Below are positions 20,380 to 33,400 of a DNA stretch of 64,000 bases, piece after piece. Each line of letters opens with the position of its first letter. Position 1 is the first letter of the stretch. Source of the DNA: Blasia pusilla (Eukaryota; Marchantiophyta; Marchantiopsida; Blasiales); assembly GCA_050084515.1 (NCBI GenBank), contig CM114273.1, positions 23,436,001 to 23,500,000 of the forward strand. The letters are read 5' to 3'. The notes below the pieces were generated by a model. It made no database searches. It saw nothing but the letters and a program-made list of their open reading frames with translations, and was not told the origin of the DNA. The translations under genes and the position numbers were made by a program.

Positions 20380-23300
20380 ATGGCGAGCGCGGAGCAGCTT
20401 GTGTTGGAATTGATTGTACCGGAGCAGAGGGAAAACGCGCTTCTTGATCTTTCTAAGGTTATTTGCCTTCTACCTTGGTGTGCACTTTACTACATAATTT
20501 CAAGCATGCCATCCAACCCTAATTGCTGGTTGGAACCCTGTGACGGCTCTATCGAGTTGTAGAGAACGATTCTATGATTGAACGTTAAAATTCTGGGTCA
20601 TTTCCCTCTGACATGCGAGGTCGCTTTCTCGTATATGTATTTAGTTTCAGTCCTCGGTTTCTTATTGTTTCAGCCATCTTGGGCCCTCTTAGCCGCAACC
20701 TTATCTAGTTGTCAATTTCGGTCTCAAGGGTTGCATGCGGGTCTTACTTTCCAAAAGAGTGGAAGGGGACTTCAACCATGCAGCTGCAATTATACGGAGA
20801 CTTCTCTGCTACTCAAGGGGATGTTTGGACCATGGGAGAGTGATAAATTGCATTGTAGGAATAGCCATCTGACGGTTGTTTCGGGCAATTTCATGATTTC
20901 TGCAGAAACGTGAGGCCTTTCCTGATTTGGCCCCCATACTTTGGCACTCATGCGGAACAATAGCAGCGCTACTTCAGGTGTGTGTCGGTTTCTTTCAAGT
21001 TGAGCGCGTCTTTAGTCGCTGGATTACTCCTTACGTGGCGATTGTGGTGTCACTTTCTCTGAAGCTCGTCTTTCTGTGACCTCAGGAGATAGTCTCCATA
21101 TATCCCATGCTGTCACCACCAACACTCACTGCAGGTGCTTCGAATAGGGTGTGCAATGCTTTGGCACTTTTACAGGTGGAGTGCTCTATAATCGTGCACA
21201 TCTAATTCCATGTACTGTTTGACGTGTACATGGAGACTCGGTTGCTTATTGTTGTAGATTTTGGATTTTTGTAGGTAACTGGTGAGCGACTGTTTGTGCT
21301 TATAATTACAGAGCACATCTGCATCTACGTGAGTTCTTTGGGATGGACATATTTGAATTGTTGGTGACCCTAGCTGCTAGTTTGACTTCATTGTTCTTTG
21401 ATAGGTCACTAACTTGGAATTTGGCCTTGCTTCTTTGTTGCAGTGTGTTGCTTCTCATCCGGACACTAGGGCACACTTTTTGAATGGTAAGGCTCCTTGA
21501 ATCATTTTCCAGTTTGATGGTCTTGAGAACTAGGCTCAAAGAGATTGATGAGCTGATCAACACAGAGCAAGGAGACCTAGCAGCTCATGGTTTAAAAAAA
21601 TAGATGAAAATTGCCAATATGTCAAAAATAAGTTGGGAACCAACAGATCTCGAGGCAAAGAACTTAAATTACCTCAGACTTTTGCAGCTGAACAATTCTG
21701 CTGAGTGTTTTGTTGCATCAGGAAACAGATGCCTAGTTTAGACCTTCATTCCCTCCTTGGATATCAAGGCTGGTAAGGTCCAGTGGTTTTCATGGTGGAG
21801 ATTTCTGTGAGGATCTGCATTTGATGGCCTGAAATTGGTGCAAGTAGTGGTTTGAAATTAATACTTGGGGTCATGCCTGATAAGAGAGATTCCAAGGCTG
21901 GGTGGGTGAAATTCTTAGTGCATCACAAGGTTCAAAATGTCAGCTAAATTTCGCGGAATCTAACTAAGTGGTCTGTTCTGCAGCTCACATTCCTCTTTAC
22001 CTATATCCTTTTCTAAACACTGTCAGTAAAACTCGTCCTTTCGAGTATTTGCGACTCACCAGCCTTGGAGTGATTGGTGCTTTAGTGAAGGTTCGTTCTT
22101 CAGTTATTGCTCCAGTTCTTCAGTTTATATTATTTGCAAGAGAAGGCGTAGTGATATGATACAGGGATGTACATTTTGGGAGTGCAACTGATTAGCTGAA
22201 TCTGGTTCCTTCAGCCATGAAGATGTGAGTCTTTTCTGAACTTGTAGATGTGGCTAGTGCCTCATTTGGAGTTTCCAGTCGCTGTACCCAGTACAATTCC
22301 TCATGTGGTCATTTGTGTGCAGGTTGATGATACTGATGTCATAAATTTCTTACTCTCAACGGAAATAATCCCTCTGTGCCTTCGAACAATGGAAATGGGA
22401 AGTGAGCTGTCTAAAACTGTAAGCACACTTATCAATCCCCTAAGACTTATTGGGGTATATATCACCTATCTGAAATGGGCCATCTTGGGTTTGTATTTTC
22501 CGCAAAAGATTTCTGTCAAGGCTTTAGTACCCTAATTAAGAGTGTTTGCATTTGCAAAGTAGTTGTGTGTATGCTGATGACAGAAATCTCTTCTGGCAGT
22601 GTGTTCTAAGATTCCTTGGCAGTTTCACATGGCAGGTTGAACATTGGCACTGAGTTTTGTGGTCTGGTGGTACAGGTTGCAACTTTTATCGTACAGAAAA
22701 TATTGCTGGATGATGTAGGACTTTCTTATATCTGTGCGACAGCAGAGAGATTTTTTGCTGTAGGTGCGGTGTTAGGCAACATGGTTCAGATACTGGCTGA
22801 GACTCCATCCGTCCGTCTTCTGAAGCACATTATTCGCTGTTATCTTCGTCTTTCCGATAACCCTAGGTATGTTTTCTTAAGAATCTTCAATTCATCTTTG
22901 TGTATGAGAAATCCATCTGCTTACTTCAATAAATGTATGCTTTCTTTTATTTTTCTCAAGTTTGGTGCTTTTTTATGCTGTTTGTTCTTTTGCCATTTTT
23001 AGAACATGGTCCACAACTCTAGGTATAGTTCATCTTCCAGTAAGGGCCAGGTGTCATTTAGTTCATGTGCCTTAATGGGCATTTGGAACGAATGCCTGAG
23101 CCAACCATGCATAAGTAAACCTCTTATCTGCGAACCTCTGGTGATTAGTTTTGTGTTGTTTGTTGGACCAAATGGATCGGGTGGTGAAGGAATTGTGGCT
23201 TGCATGTCGTCAAAGTGATGCTCCTTTGAACTCGAATTTGCAGCAGTACTTAAATTTTTTTTTTGTGATTATGACCCCTTCACTTTCTTCCATGTCTGCT

Positions 23301-24427
23301 GGTCATTGGTTGTCTGCATAAGGTAGTCTGTATAGCCAGAAGGGAATGGCAGGTGCTTTGGTGTGTATGAATACATCCCAAGATGAACATGATTATACCC
23401 TTCTATGGGCGATGTCTAGTTCAAGGGCTGTGGGGGAATTTCTTAATTATTAATGGAACCTTACATTGCCAAGGAGTTTAAAATTCAGTCTTGCTTTGAT
23501 GGTCATGAGGAGGTAATTGTTGGCAGCTTTCCCCATCTGTGGCAGTAAAGCTGTCATGGCTTAAGGTAGAACTGGTCATTTCCTTCCTGAGTTGAAGGTG
23601 GGTGAAATAGTTTACTGCGCTGCGATACTCTATTATATGCTAAGGGCTAGTAATCGTAGGACACCTTCATTGCTGCTTTTGGTGTTAGAATTCATGGGAT
23701 TAGTGTGATTGCGCACAGAAGATTCTGAAATGCTTCATGTTTAGCAGGTCTCCACTACATTAAGAACACTGATGATAGGAACATGGCATTGAGCCTGATG
23801 AACTTAAAGAATGCTTGGAACCCATGGAATGCATTCATATTATTATTGAAGGTGTCCTGCGTATGAGGGCTGCACCTCCAGTCTGAGAAGGGCATGAAGT
23901 CAAAATCAAGTTCCGAGAAGAATTCATGAAAACATGTGTTAGTGTTAATGGTTATGGAAGGATTTTGGAAGCTAACTCGTTTCCGTTGTGCAGAGCGTGT
24001 GAAGCTTTGAAGAGTTGTCTGCCAGATCTGCTTCGTGATGGAACTTTCAGTAGTTGTCTGCGGGTGAGTCAAAACTCACGCATACCTTGTAAAGTGTGTA
24101 TGCATGATGTGAACACTGCCAAGCATGCCAATGAGCTACTGAGCTGGTTATCTTGTTATCTGGAGCCGGTTTGACTTACTTTTCTGGTGGTACTGATGGG
24201 AATTACCGTTTAGATTCTATGAGAAGGAAGCGAAGAGCTTCGATGTGAACTGTTTTGTAGTCTGCTCATCAAGGACATCTGCTGTGCAGGAGGATCTGAC
24301 AACTAGAAGGTGGCTCACACAGCTACTCTTAAATGTGGGTGGTGGACAAATGCATCCTTCTCAGCGAGTTCCATCTGGCATGAGTGGGGGTCCTCTGTCC
24401 TCCATGGAGCAGATTATTGGTCAATGA
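20380..24427 (+). CDS. CCR4-NOT complex subunit 9 (RCD1/Rqcd1 family), nine exons
   Basis: CNOT9 is an armadillo-type subunit of the CCR4-NOT deadenylase complex, which shortens mRNA poly(A) tails and helps recruit repressors. Exons: 20380-20457, 20906-20977, 21086-21175, 21444-21486, 21984-22090, 22323-22418, 22676-22866, 23994-24063 and 24290-24427; all introns are GT-AG and all phases join. The product is 294 residues, close to the ~300 usual for the family. Diagnostic stretches include [80 protein letters not shown] and [12 protein letters not shown]. The tail after the conserved fold ([15 protein letters not shown]...) is Gly/Pro-rich. The ATG at 20380 was chosen because it begins MASAEQL directly before the conserved start and two GTG codons precede it. 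No lesion is seen; the gene looks functional. Confidence 0.95.
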
Positions 24428-27177
24428 GTCATCATCTGCTCCATTAGGAGCATCAAGGAGTTTTGTTGCTGTAAATGTGGTTATGTAGGTGAGCTATCAT
24501 GACGTGGTCTGTGCTGAAATGAAACCCAGAACTTCCACACTGCACCATATTCTGTGTCCTTACTGTTCCAGAATTGATCCATCATTTGCATTAGAAAATC
24601 CATGTCCTCATTTGGAACACATAGAAATTCTTCTTTTGTCATTTGCCATTTCCATAGAAGATGGAGCTTGTAAAATTGAAGCTGGGGTCACCAGAGACTG
24701 GGTATTCAAGTCACTAAGTTCAGTCTCCTCTCCCTCAAAGATAGTACTGTGCCATTTTGGTGAAGGAGTCTTCACACTTGCTCCTTTCAGGTTGGGATCG
24801 TGGCCTGCATCACTTCTTTACCATACCGACATGGTTTTGTAAGGGTAGTTTGTACCATAGTTGTAGATCAAAGTTTGTTTAGGAACAAAGAGGATTTATG
24901 CCCATAATTTGAGATGGGGTTCTCTACTTCAATTGTGTAGAAAGAAGGAAGTGATCATCGGAGGGTCTGTAAAATGAGAAGCAGCTTGTAGGTTTGTATC
25001 ATGGAACTAAGTTTTGAGACCATAGTTAAACTGTTCACCAGTATATGTGGTGAACTACAGAACTGCTGGAACACTTGGTGTGAAGGTTAAAAGTTGAAAA
25101 TGCTGTTATCTGCTGAAAGCTTGGCTTGAAATTTGTTTGTGTGGACTTTTGGATTAGTCTCTCATCTAGTTTGGTTAAATCTTAGTAAGACTACCCAAGT
25201 TCTGTGGCGATACTGTAGTCTCCCTCCCCTTAACACCCTTTGTGCACAGATGTGATCTGGTCAGATTGACCGTCTAATACCATGGCACCATGGTACTTCT
25301 TTAAGTTCTTATTATCGTACTCCCGATACCCAGAAGACCCAGGCCTAATACTGTTCAATTAACTACTACCTAATTAACTAATACTAATTCAGTCCTCCCT
25401 GAGTCCTATACCCAGAAGAGGATTGAATGATAGTATTGTTTCATTGAGATGTATGGTGTCATGGGTATGAAGTTTAAGGCCTGTTTTCTCCCGTATATTT
25501 TGTTCCTTTTGAAGAACGGATTGTTTTCAGTTATAGTACCCTTAAATTTATAGATAAGAGATACCGTTGCAACACGTCCACGTTTCCAAAACACGTTCAA
25601 ATTGTTAGAGCAATCGATGGTAGGAGACATCATGTTTTAATTCCAATGTTTTTACTCGCATTCATTCATGTACTACAATAAGAGTGCCTGAGCGATGTAC
25701 CTCGCACTGAACCCACAATTGCCCTACACCAATGGTTTCTGCCACCAAACTTCGACAACTCTATGGACATGTATACACAAGGGGACGGTGGAAAATGGTA
25801 TTTTTTACACGGCTCAGATCTGTCTCCATGTTTTCTTATTCAATCTTCTACATATCGTGAGACCAACTTCAACCGAGTTTGGATATCGCTCATTTGATTT
25901 AAGAACGACTATAGGTCTCAAGTCACAAGTATGCTATATTGGGCGGGTGTAAGAGTTCATTGAGGATAGACAATATGAACAAACATGTTTACCTTGAGAC
26001 TTACAATCAACCAATTTGATAGGGTCGATAGACAACCATGTCTAGTAAGTCATTTTGACAGAAATTCTACCTTCGCTTCGTTTGGTAGCAAAGTCCCATG
26101 TTCTTTGTCTGAGCTCTTCCCAATTGCCCACCCATAGATCTGCCTTTGGTAATTCAGCAGGTAACTCGTCTAGGCTCTTCCGCAACTTTGCCACATACGT
26201 GCTTATCCTCCCAACAAATGGCTCTCTAATTTACAGATTCCTATCCATTTTATCACATAATGGCTGGTCACATCTCTCCAAAGTTAGACAAGTGTGTGTG
26301 GATGGCCGAAGAGTTGCAATGTTACTTTTACAAGTGTCCCTACAAATTTACATTCCATTCTTGTTAAAAAAAATGTTCCCTAATATTTCAAAGGGGCCTT
26401 CCTTTTCAAGGGAGGCTTCACTTCTTAGGGAGGGGACCTCCTAAACTAAGTAAATCCCCGCCCCCCTTCTCGCATTATAGTATAGATTGTGGATGATTAA
26501 CTATGTATGTGTCACCATTTAGAGATTACACTATCAAAGAGGGACTACTCCTCTTATGGAAAACTTACTAGGATTATTGGTACAAATGCTCGTGTGTACA
26601 TAAGGACATGAACGTATTTTCCATGGCTTTCCATTTCATAACACTATAAAATTAGATCCAAGGTAAAAATAAATATTATTGTACATTCAAGAGTGTTGAT
26701 AACTGTTTTAGTCTCATTTATGGAAGTTTTGATGCTTGCAAACTCTACTTATTGCTTCTTCTAAAATCAATTATTTCTTATTATGAAAGAACGTCAATTT
26801 ATATTCTTTGTTGCATTATCCCTTCTATGTGTGAAATTCTGAGGTGTCCTTTAATTACACATGAAATCATTCATTTTAAATCCCTCTAGCTAAAGCCTAA
26901 GAGCATTCATTAGAGGCTCGAGAGAACTTTAAAAGCTTCTAAACTACCCTAAGCTAATAAAATCTTTTGAAAATTTCGTCTCTTAACACTACTAGCATCC
27001 AAACACTAGTCCACATTGATAATTACACTCCAATATTAACAACATTTTGAATGGATATGAGAGGAGGTTCAATCTGTATCTATATACTCATTGAAAGATT
27101 GCAGTTTTAATTGTGCTTATGTTAAGGAGAGTGACATATTAGAGGGTCCACCATTTCTTAGTAGGTTTATATATGCA
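24428..27177. other. 3' UTR of CNOT9 and intergenic DNA
   Basis: The first part continues at gene-like base composition and is probably 3' UTR. An 'aataag' near 25677 is a weak polyadenylation candidate. Open stretches at 25695-25952 and 26055-26444 match nothing I know and lack coding signals. From about 26500 the sequence becomes AT-rich. Confidence 0.4.
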
Positions 27178-27354
27178 CTAGCATAAGGTTTGTGCTATGC
27201 ACGGGTGTAAATCATACCGAGAAAAGACATCAATTAAGTTATCTGTTAAATAATACATGTGTCAGCATGTATTATTTAGGAGGAGAGCAAAAAGTACACG
27301 TGTCAATACGGGAGGAGGGTTTCCTCAAACCCCATTCTCTTTTAATTATATAGA
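27178..27354 (-). mobile_element. 177-bp non-autonomous Helitron
   Basis: Reading the minus strand it begins TCTATATAATTAAAAG at 27354 and ends with a small hairpin (GTGC-ATA-GCAC), a 10-base spacer and CTAG at 27178. It is flanked by A and T on the insertion site, exactly as Helitrons insert between A and T without target duplication. Inside, 27248-27277 is a perfect inverted repeat with 12-bp arms and a 6-base loop. It encodes nothing. Confidence 0.8.
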
Positions 27355-28800
27355 TATGTCTATACATATAAAGATGAACATATTATTCTTTTCTCGGCCT
27401 CATTTCTGGTGCCGTAGATAAGAACTACGAAATCGTCAGCGTATCTTATGTAACTTAATCGTCGTAAATTAGGATCAATCACATCATATTTAGGATTTCT
27501 CCTCATTTCCATCAGCATAGCCTATCATAGTATAAATCTATATAATTAAATGAAATGGGATTTGAGGGCCTCTTATGGTGACACATGTTCATTTTGGCCT
27601 CCTATGATAAACCTAAATTAAAGACGCGATACCGTTTCCTCTCTGATGATTACGACCCCTACAAGAAGTCGATTTCAAGTGCAGAGCTTGCAGTTCGCGG
27701 ATGCTAACTGATGTTAGCATGCGTGTCACTATTAATTCTTTATTAATACCATAAAGAATAGCATTAATACGATACAGAAAAGCATCATAGTGTTACTCAA
27801 TCCGTATTACTCCCTTTATGTGTTGTATTTCTCCCAACTAGTGTGTCATACCTCCTAGAAAGTGTCCTAGAAAAGAGTTTCAAATTGTGTCAAATTATAT
27901 TTTCTTCTTAAGTCTATTTTGACGCTTCCCATATTCTGTTTATCTATATAATAAAGGGCGACCACATATGCATAATACGACAAGATAACGGGCAACAAGA
28001 CAAAATAGGCAACATCCTTGAATTTTTTTGCTTGAGTCCAAAGGACAAATAGAACGAATAAGGATATTAGAGGAATATATATTAATCAAATAATAATTAA
28101 TTTGATATGATAGTGGGTGATTCTAAATATTAATCAAATAATAATTAATTTGATATGATAGTGGGTGATTCTAAATATTAATAAAATATAATTAATATGA
28201 TAAATAACCAGAATTTTAGAATTTTTAACTCAATTCATATTTGATGGAAAAAGGAAGTAAAAATTTAATGGGGAAATATATTTTATTTCAATTTTATCTT
28301 TATGGAAAAATAAAATTGTATTGGGATATCATTTAAATTTGAATGGAGAATTGCAACTACTAAGAACAGTGAAATATTATTACTCTTCAAAGATTTTAGA
28401 AAATAGAAATCATATTTAAAATTTGAAATAAATAGTATGATATTTTTTGAAATAATTTTATTAAGTCACATAAAATATTTTGGGAAAGGAAAATGAATTT
28501 TAATGGATAAAGGAAATGATTTTATTAATTAAAATTAACTAATATTTTGTTAATGAATATTATTTTGGTGGGAAGAAAGGAAAGAATAGCTATTGTTTGA
28601 GCTTATAAGCAAGAATGAAATTATTTAGGGGAGATTTAAAGGTGAAAATTTCTTATTCTCTTAAGATTTTAAAAAATAGAAACTATACTTAAATTTAAAA
28701 TTAAATAAAATTTACAAATTTAAAAAACTAATATTGATATCTGTTTCTTCAAATCTATTGACACGTGGTAATTGGACCAGAAACATTATAACCTGCCCTC
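27355..28800. other. AT-rich spacer with further Helitron-like 5' ends
   Basis: Plus-strand TCTATATAATTAAATG at 27537 and TCTATATAATAAAGGG at 27943, each preceded by A, look like 5' ends related to the mini-Helitron; matching 3' ends were not found. A near-perfect inverted repeat (atgctaac...gttagcat) lies at about 27704-27723. No gene is seen. Confidence 0.45.
28081..28200 (+). repeat. 48-bp tandem repeat, two and a half copies
   Basis: A unit beginning 'attaatcaaataataatt' repeats at 28081 and 28129, identical over its length, with a third partial, diverged copy from 28177. AT-rich, non-coding. Confidence 0.85.
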
Positions 28801-28849
28801 GGCATTAATGAATATAAAAAAAATATTTAAATTTATGTGAACTTTTTTA

Positions 28850-29650
28850 ATCCTTGCATCTCGCACGGGTAAGGTCCTCGAAGTCGAAAGAGAGCGATTA
28901 ATGCCGAGGACAGGCGAAAGGGGGAAAAGAAACGAAAAGGGCCGAATCCGGATATCAGAATCCCACGCGGAGTCACCAGATTTGCTTTCCACGGAAGGAG
29001 AATCCGGAAAGCCGGAAAGTCCCGGGATCCAGCGACTCTATTGGATGCGGAGCTGCTTCCGAGACGCCACGACTCCGCCAGTCCCACGGACACGAATCTA
29101 CAGGGACGCAGTAAATCCGTGGTCCAGCCTCTAGAGCTTCCAGTCGCATCCGAGTCATCTCCAGTTCCTCCCTTGGGCCGCATCCGCCTGTTAGAAGTTT
29201 GACCTGCACCCAAAAGGAAAGTCCGACCGGTGACTGGCGTTCCTCAAAAACAAAACAAAAAAAACATTACTGTTGCTTACTGCGGTCGGGCCAATGCCAA
29301 CCCTCCAAGTGTTCACCGCGAACCATTTACCAGACGCCGCATCGGAAACCTAGGTCATGGCAGAAATCGCGTCTGGATCCGAAGCAGGGAAGCAAATCGA
29401 TCCAGATTGTATTATCGAGTTCAATGCGATAGAAGACGGTCGGACGGTGTTCCACGCAGCCCTTAATAACGCCCCTTATCAGTATAAACTATATACTGCA
29501 GCCTTGATATTTAATAGTACTCACGTTTGCACCTCCACCCGGGGTTCGCGTGTTAGCAGGCACAGACCCGTGACCGTGTCACGGGTGAAGAAGTTGATGG
29601 GGAAGTTTTCTTGGTGCTAGGACCGGCAGGCGACTTTTGCACTACGGCGC
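28850..29650. other. GC-rich island without a recognised gene
   Basis: The base composition rises sharply between two AT-rich deserts and CpG is common. Several reading frames stay open on both strands because of composition. One, 29357-29620 (+), begins MAEIASGSEAGKQID and could be a first exon, but no domain is recognised and no continuation is found downstream. It may be a promoter/first-exon fragment carried by a transposon or the remains of a gene. Confidence 0.35.
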
Positions 29651-30408
29651 GGTTGAGGTGTATGCCACTACCGCAGTGACTCGAGCCATGCTATATGCTC
29701 GTATGCCCATGGAATCCACGTGGGAAGCTATGGACATGGAGCCATGCCATCCCCATTTGACCATCAACGGCATTTTTTCCCTTTTTTGCTCGCAAGTGCA
29801 TGCGATCAACATTCACACCTCTATTCGCTTCCTCTAGGCATGCATTCTAAGTGTGAACAACTTTTTTGGAGATGTGGGCAATTGAGGATTTTCTCCCCAC
29901 TTTCTCAACGCGATGTTTACCAAAGCCTCACCACAAGCTAAGCCTCAAATCCCTTCACACGAGTGATAAAATAATATTCAATCATTGTGTATACAACATG
30001 CACAATAAAAAAGTTCCAAAGAGCATGAGGGAAGAAAATAAGAGCATTCCAAGTGCCCAACTTTGGGACATTGACATAACATTGTTGACGCCTCAATTTT
30101 TTACAGATTTGCATATGTGTATGTTTACACCATAGAATTCTAGAGGTCCAAAATGTTGATTTTGGATTGCATGCCCATCTTTAAGTGACACAACATACTT
30201 ACCAAGCTAGCTAGCTACCGAGCAAAATCTTCGTTTTGGGCTTCTAAGTTGAATGTGTTGCAAGGTGGAAAGAGCACTAGAGAGGGCATGGTGAGGGAGT
30301 GTTAGGTACATTGTTTGCATCTGCTCAATTATCCTTGTCTCCAATGCATGTTGCTTTTCCATGTTGAAACCATTGTAGATGTACGCCATATGTAGATCAA
30401 GGAGATGT
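29651..30408. other. Spacer left of the solo LTR
   Basis: No gene, RNA or repeat is recognised here apart from a short 'ctagctagctag' run near 30209. Confidence 0.4.
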
Positions 30409-31025
30409 TGTCACATCTGAGTAGCCGATAGGCCGAGATCTATCGTGGATAGGGCGTAGGAGCCAACGGACTATCTTGAGTGTAACTTTGTCCCACAGTG
30501 TCGGATGAGGTTGAGGATAGGTCTATTGTGTCGTGAACGCGTCGTTTCGACGACTTTCATGTTGAGGTCTTTTTTACCGGATGACTTGTTGACGAGGTCA
30601 CTCGCTCCCCGGTAACCTGTGCGTTGAGTTACCAAGGGAAGGGCTATTTTTAGGAGAAGAGCCTTTTGGCTCTTCCCAACCTATATAAGAGAGGAAGATG
30701 GCTTTCCTAAGCCATCTTTCTCATGTTGGGCCGTTGGAGCACCTCCCTTGTATGTGTGTGAGCTAGGACTAGGCTGCTAGCCTCCGGATTCCTTGATAGC
30801 ACAGGGTGGACGAGGCTCGATATGCCGATGTAGATTGAGGAGTGGAGTTTTAGGTCGGGTGTGCCGTTTTTACTACTCTTTATTTTTGTTGTGTGATCTC
30901 CATGTATATGTATGAGTTTATTTTTGTACATGTGTGGATCGACCCGTGTGTGGGGAAGATCGGTGTTGTGTGGTGTAGATGTGACGAGCGATGTATGTTG
31001 TGTAGCGATATGTATGCGCACGACA
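30409..31025 (+). repeat. Solo LTR related to the large gypsy element
   Basis: It begins TGTCACATC and ends GCGCACGACA, flanked by ATGT on both sides (30405-30408 and 31026-31029), a 4-bp target duplication. Its last ~45 bases (…tgtagcgatatgtatgcgcacgaca) match the U5 end of the 6474-7116 LTR read on the minus strand. A TATA-like 'cctatataagagagg' lies near 30690. No coding region of the family is adjacent, so the internal part was probably lost by LTR-LTR recombination. Confidence 0.8.
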
Positions 31026-33400
31026 ATGTTTCTTTGAAATTTTTCCTCATTTGTAATCCATTCTTTGGTGCAAGTTGGCACTACTATGTAGTGCATTTCA
31101 TGAGGGAAAATGGGCAAAGGTAGAGCTCAAAAAATAACAATATAGATATCCACACTATTGGGGACTCAAATCCTCCGGAGTTTCACTATGACAAGCTTCC
31201 AAAGGGCAAGAAGATAGATTCCCGAAAGCTTTTGCCCATGAAGTGGAAATGCAAGATTGTGTTGCTTCCTCCAACCCAAGATGTAAGATAATGGAAAACT
31301 ATAGATTAAGCTATATTTTGTCTAGTTAGGTGGCATGAAGGAGAGCTAGCATGGGATCAATATTCATTATGTGTTAAATGTTGTAAAAAACAAGACAAAT
31401 GCCTTCACTACAACTGATTTATGATTTATGTAGAGATCAAAGACAAGATGAACAATCTCCTTTTGATTGAAGACAAAGATTATCTAGCTTTGAGATTGTC
31501 ATCAAGGAGAAAGCTAATGGATCCTAGAAGGTCTTAAGGGATGGTTCAAACTTGGAGGAAGAAGGCTCAAGTATTGTAGAGTCACTCCTCTACTTCCCTT
31601 CACTAGACTTGTAAAGAGTGTCCCACCTCATGCCTTGCAAGTGGAAGACTTATGTTGGATCTTGAGACCCAAATCACTGCATGTCTTACAAGGTTGAATT
31701 AAAGAAGTAATCACATGTCTCAAATGCCAAGTCATAGTAAGAGCATATCTTTCCCTAATGAGACTTGCCCTTGAACTTTGACCTATCTCCTTATGTTACT
31801 TACCCAAGCTAGAGCATAACAATTATGCTCAAAGTATGTCCCAAATAGCATTATGGATTACAACTTGAACATAGCCAAATATGAAACCAATCAAATCCTC
31901 ATTTGTAGTGGTAAGCAGGTAGGGAGGAAGGGTGTCCCCCTTTTGGTACTTTTGGAGTTTTTTTCTCCTCCTCTCCATATTAAGTATCCATCTTGAGAAA
32001 CTACTAATGCACAAGAGGATGTAGTATAGTTTGTACATGGAAAAGATTGCATGGATGATCCATCACGTGGCATTGAAAATGAAGCAGTGGGAAGGTGTGG
32101 AGAGATGGGACTCCATCAAGAAGATAAAGGCCATGAAGAGTATAGAGAAAAGAAAGAAAGATGGCTAAGCGATATCCTCAACCTTACTTAGTACCTAAAA
32201 ACCGAGGGGGGTTGTAGGGAACCAAGACCAACGTTACACTAAAAAATATCTTCCAGAAAAGGAGGAATTCTCAAGTGCCTCCTCATTTAAAGATTCTAAT
32301 AATATGACCCAGGTAGCTTAGACACCAAAGGAAGGCAACAAGAAGGCAACATGGCAAATGTGTGAGGACTCACATGAAGTAAACAAGGATTAAACACCAT
32401 TCATATGTGAAGATTCATTCCATCTTGTGTGATAGCCAAGTGGACAATTCGAGAAATAAAGGATGTGTGGATGATGCCATGTGGAAAATTGAGGGGGATG
32501 GTTTGATGAATTAAGATGTCCAAGTTTTTCAACTAGGCTTGAAAAGAGAACTCAGTGGCGGCATCCCAACATTCCCACAACTAGACAACTAGGCACACTA
32601 AAGGAGCCCATGTGGTTCATATACTTTGCATTCTTTATGATTATGAATATGGAAAGGCACTTCGTTACACCAAAAGCACAGAAAAGATAATATTAATATC
32701 AAATTGGGGCCGTGGCCCTCCTGTTACAAAGAACCACAAAAATTAGATGTCATACTTTGCATAACTCCAATTGGCTTTGTGAGGACAATGCATGGATTGA
32801 CCTTCAACCAAACTCCATTGCACAAGGGGAACCATGGCAAAGAGGTGCTTTCCGATGATCTTGCTAAGGGAAGGTAAGAGAGGTATCTGAGACTAGGGTT
32901 GTGATGGACAAAAGTGACTTTGATTGCTACTTATTGAATGTGTTTGGTGGATTATACAATGACACATATAGCACTTAAAGGACCCAAGTATAATGGATAC
33001 ACGTGACCAACCAAGCTTCCCTTCGGCATGTTTCCACTTTCCCATTGAGAGATTCTCTACAAGGCTTGAGCATACCAACAACGCGTCAACCAAGGGCATT
33101 GCAAGCAAATCGGCTGAAAGTTTAGCTGATGAATGTGACAACATTTCAAGTAAAGCTCCTACTCTTCCCATTTCCAATGAAGGAGCACATCACGAGACAT
33201 GAGCCACATGAGCACGAGAGGCACAACTAGTCACATGATGCCAAGGATGAAGCAATTGCAAAAATGGGAGATAGCGCTATTTTAGTTCAGAACGATGGCA
33301 AAGTATTGATGTGGAAGATCATGCCCTCTCAAACTTTCACCCCCACCAATTTTAAATAAAATACCGTCCTCGTCCTATCTCACACTTCAATGCCCACATC
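31026..33400. other. Decayed repeat DNA, no gene
   Basis: Only short open stretches. The texture (long purine-rich runs, 'gaagataaaggc'-type phrases) resembles old retrotransposon interior, but no RT, integrase or gag motif can be read. A short palindromic 'ggggccgtggccc' lies near 32706. Confidence 0.35.

Noticed and set aside
25695-26444. Open frames downstream of CNOT9 as a new gene
   Set aside because: No motif, no splice-joined continuation and no coding-like composition.
28833-29213. Overlapping frames on both strands in the GC-rich island
   Set aside because: Frames open on both strands because of composition; no recognised domain, splice partner or conserved motif.
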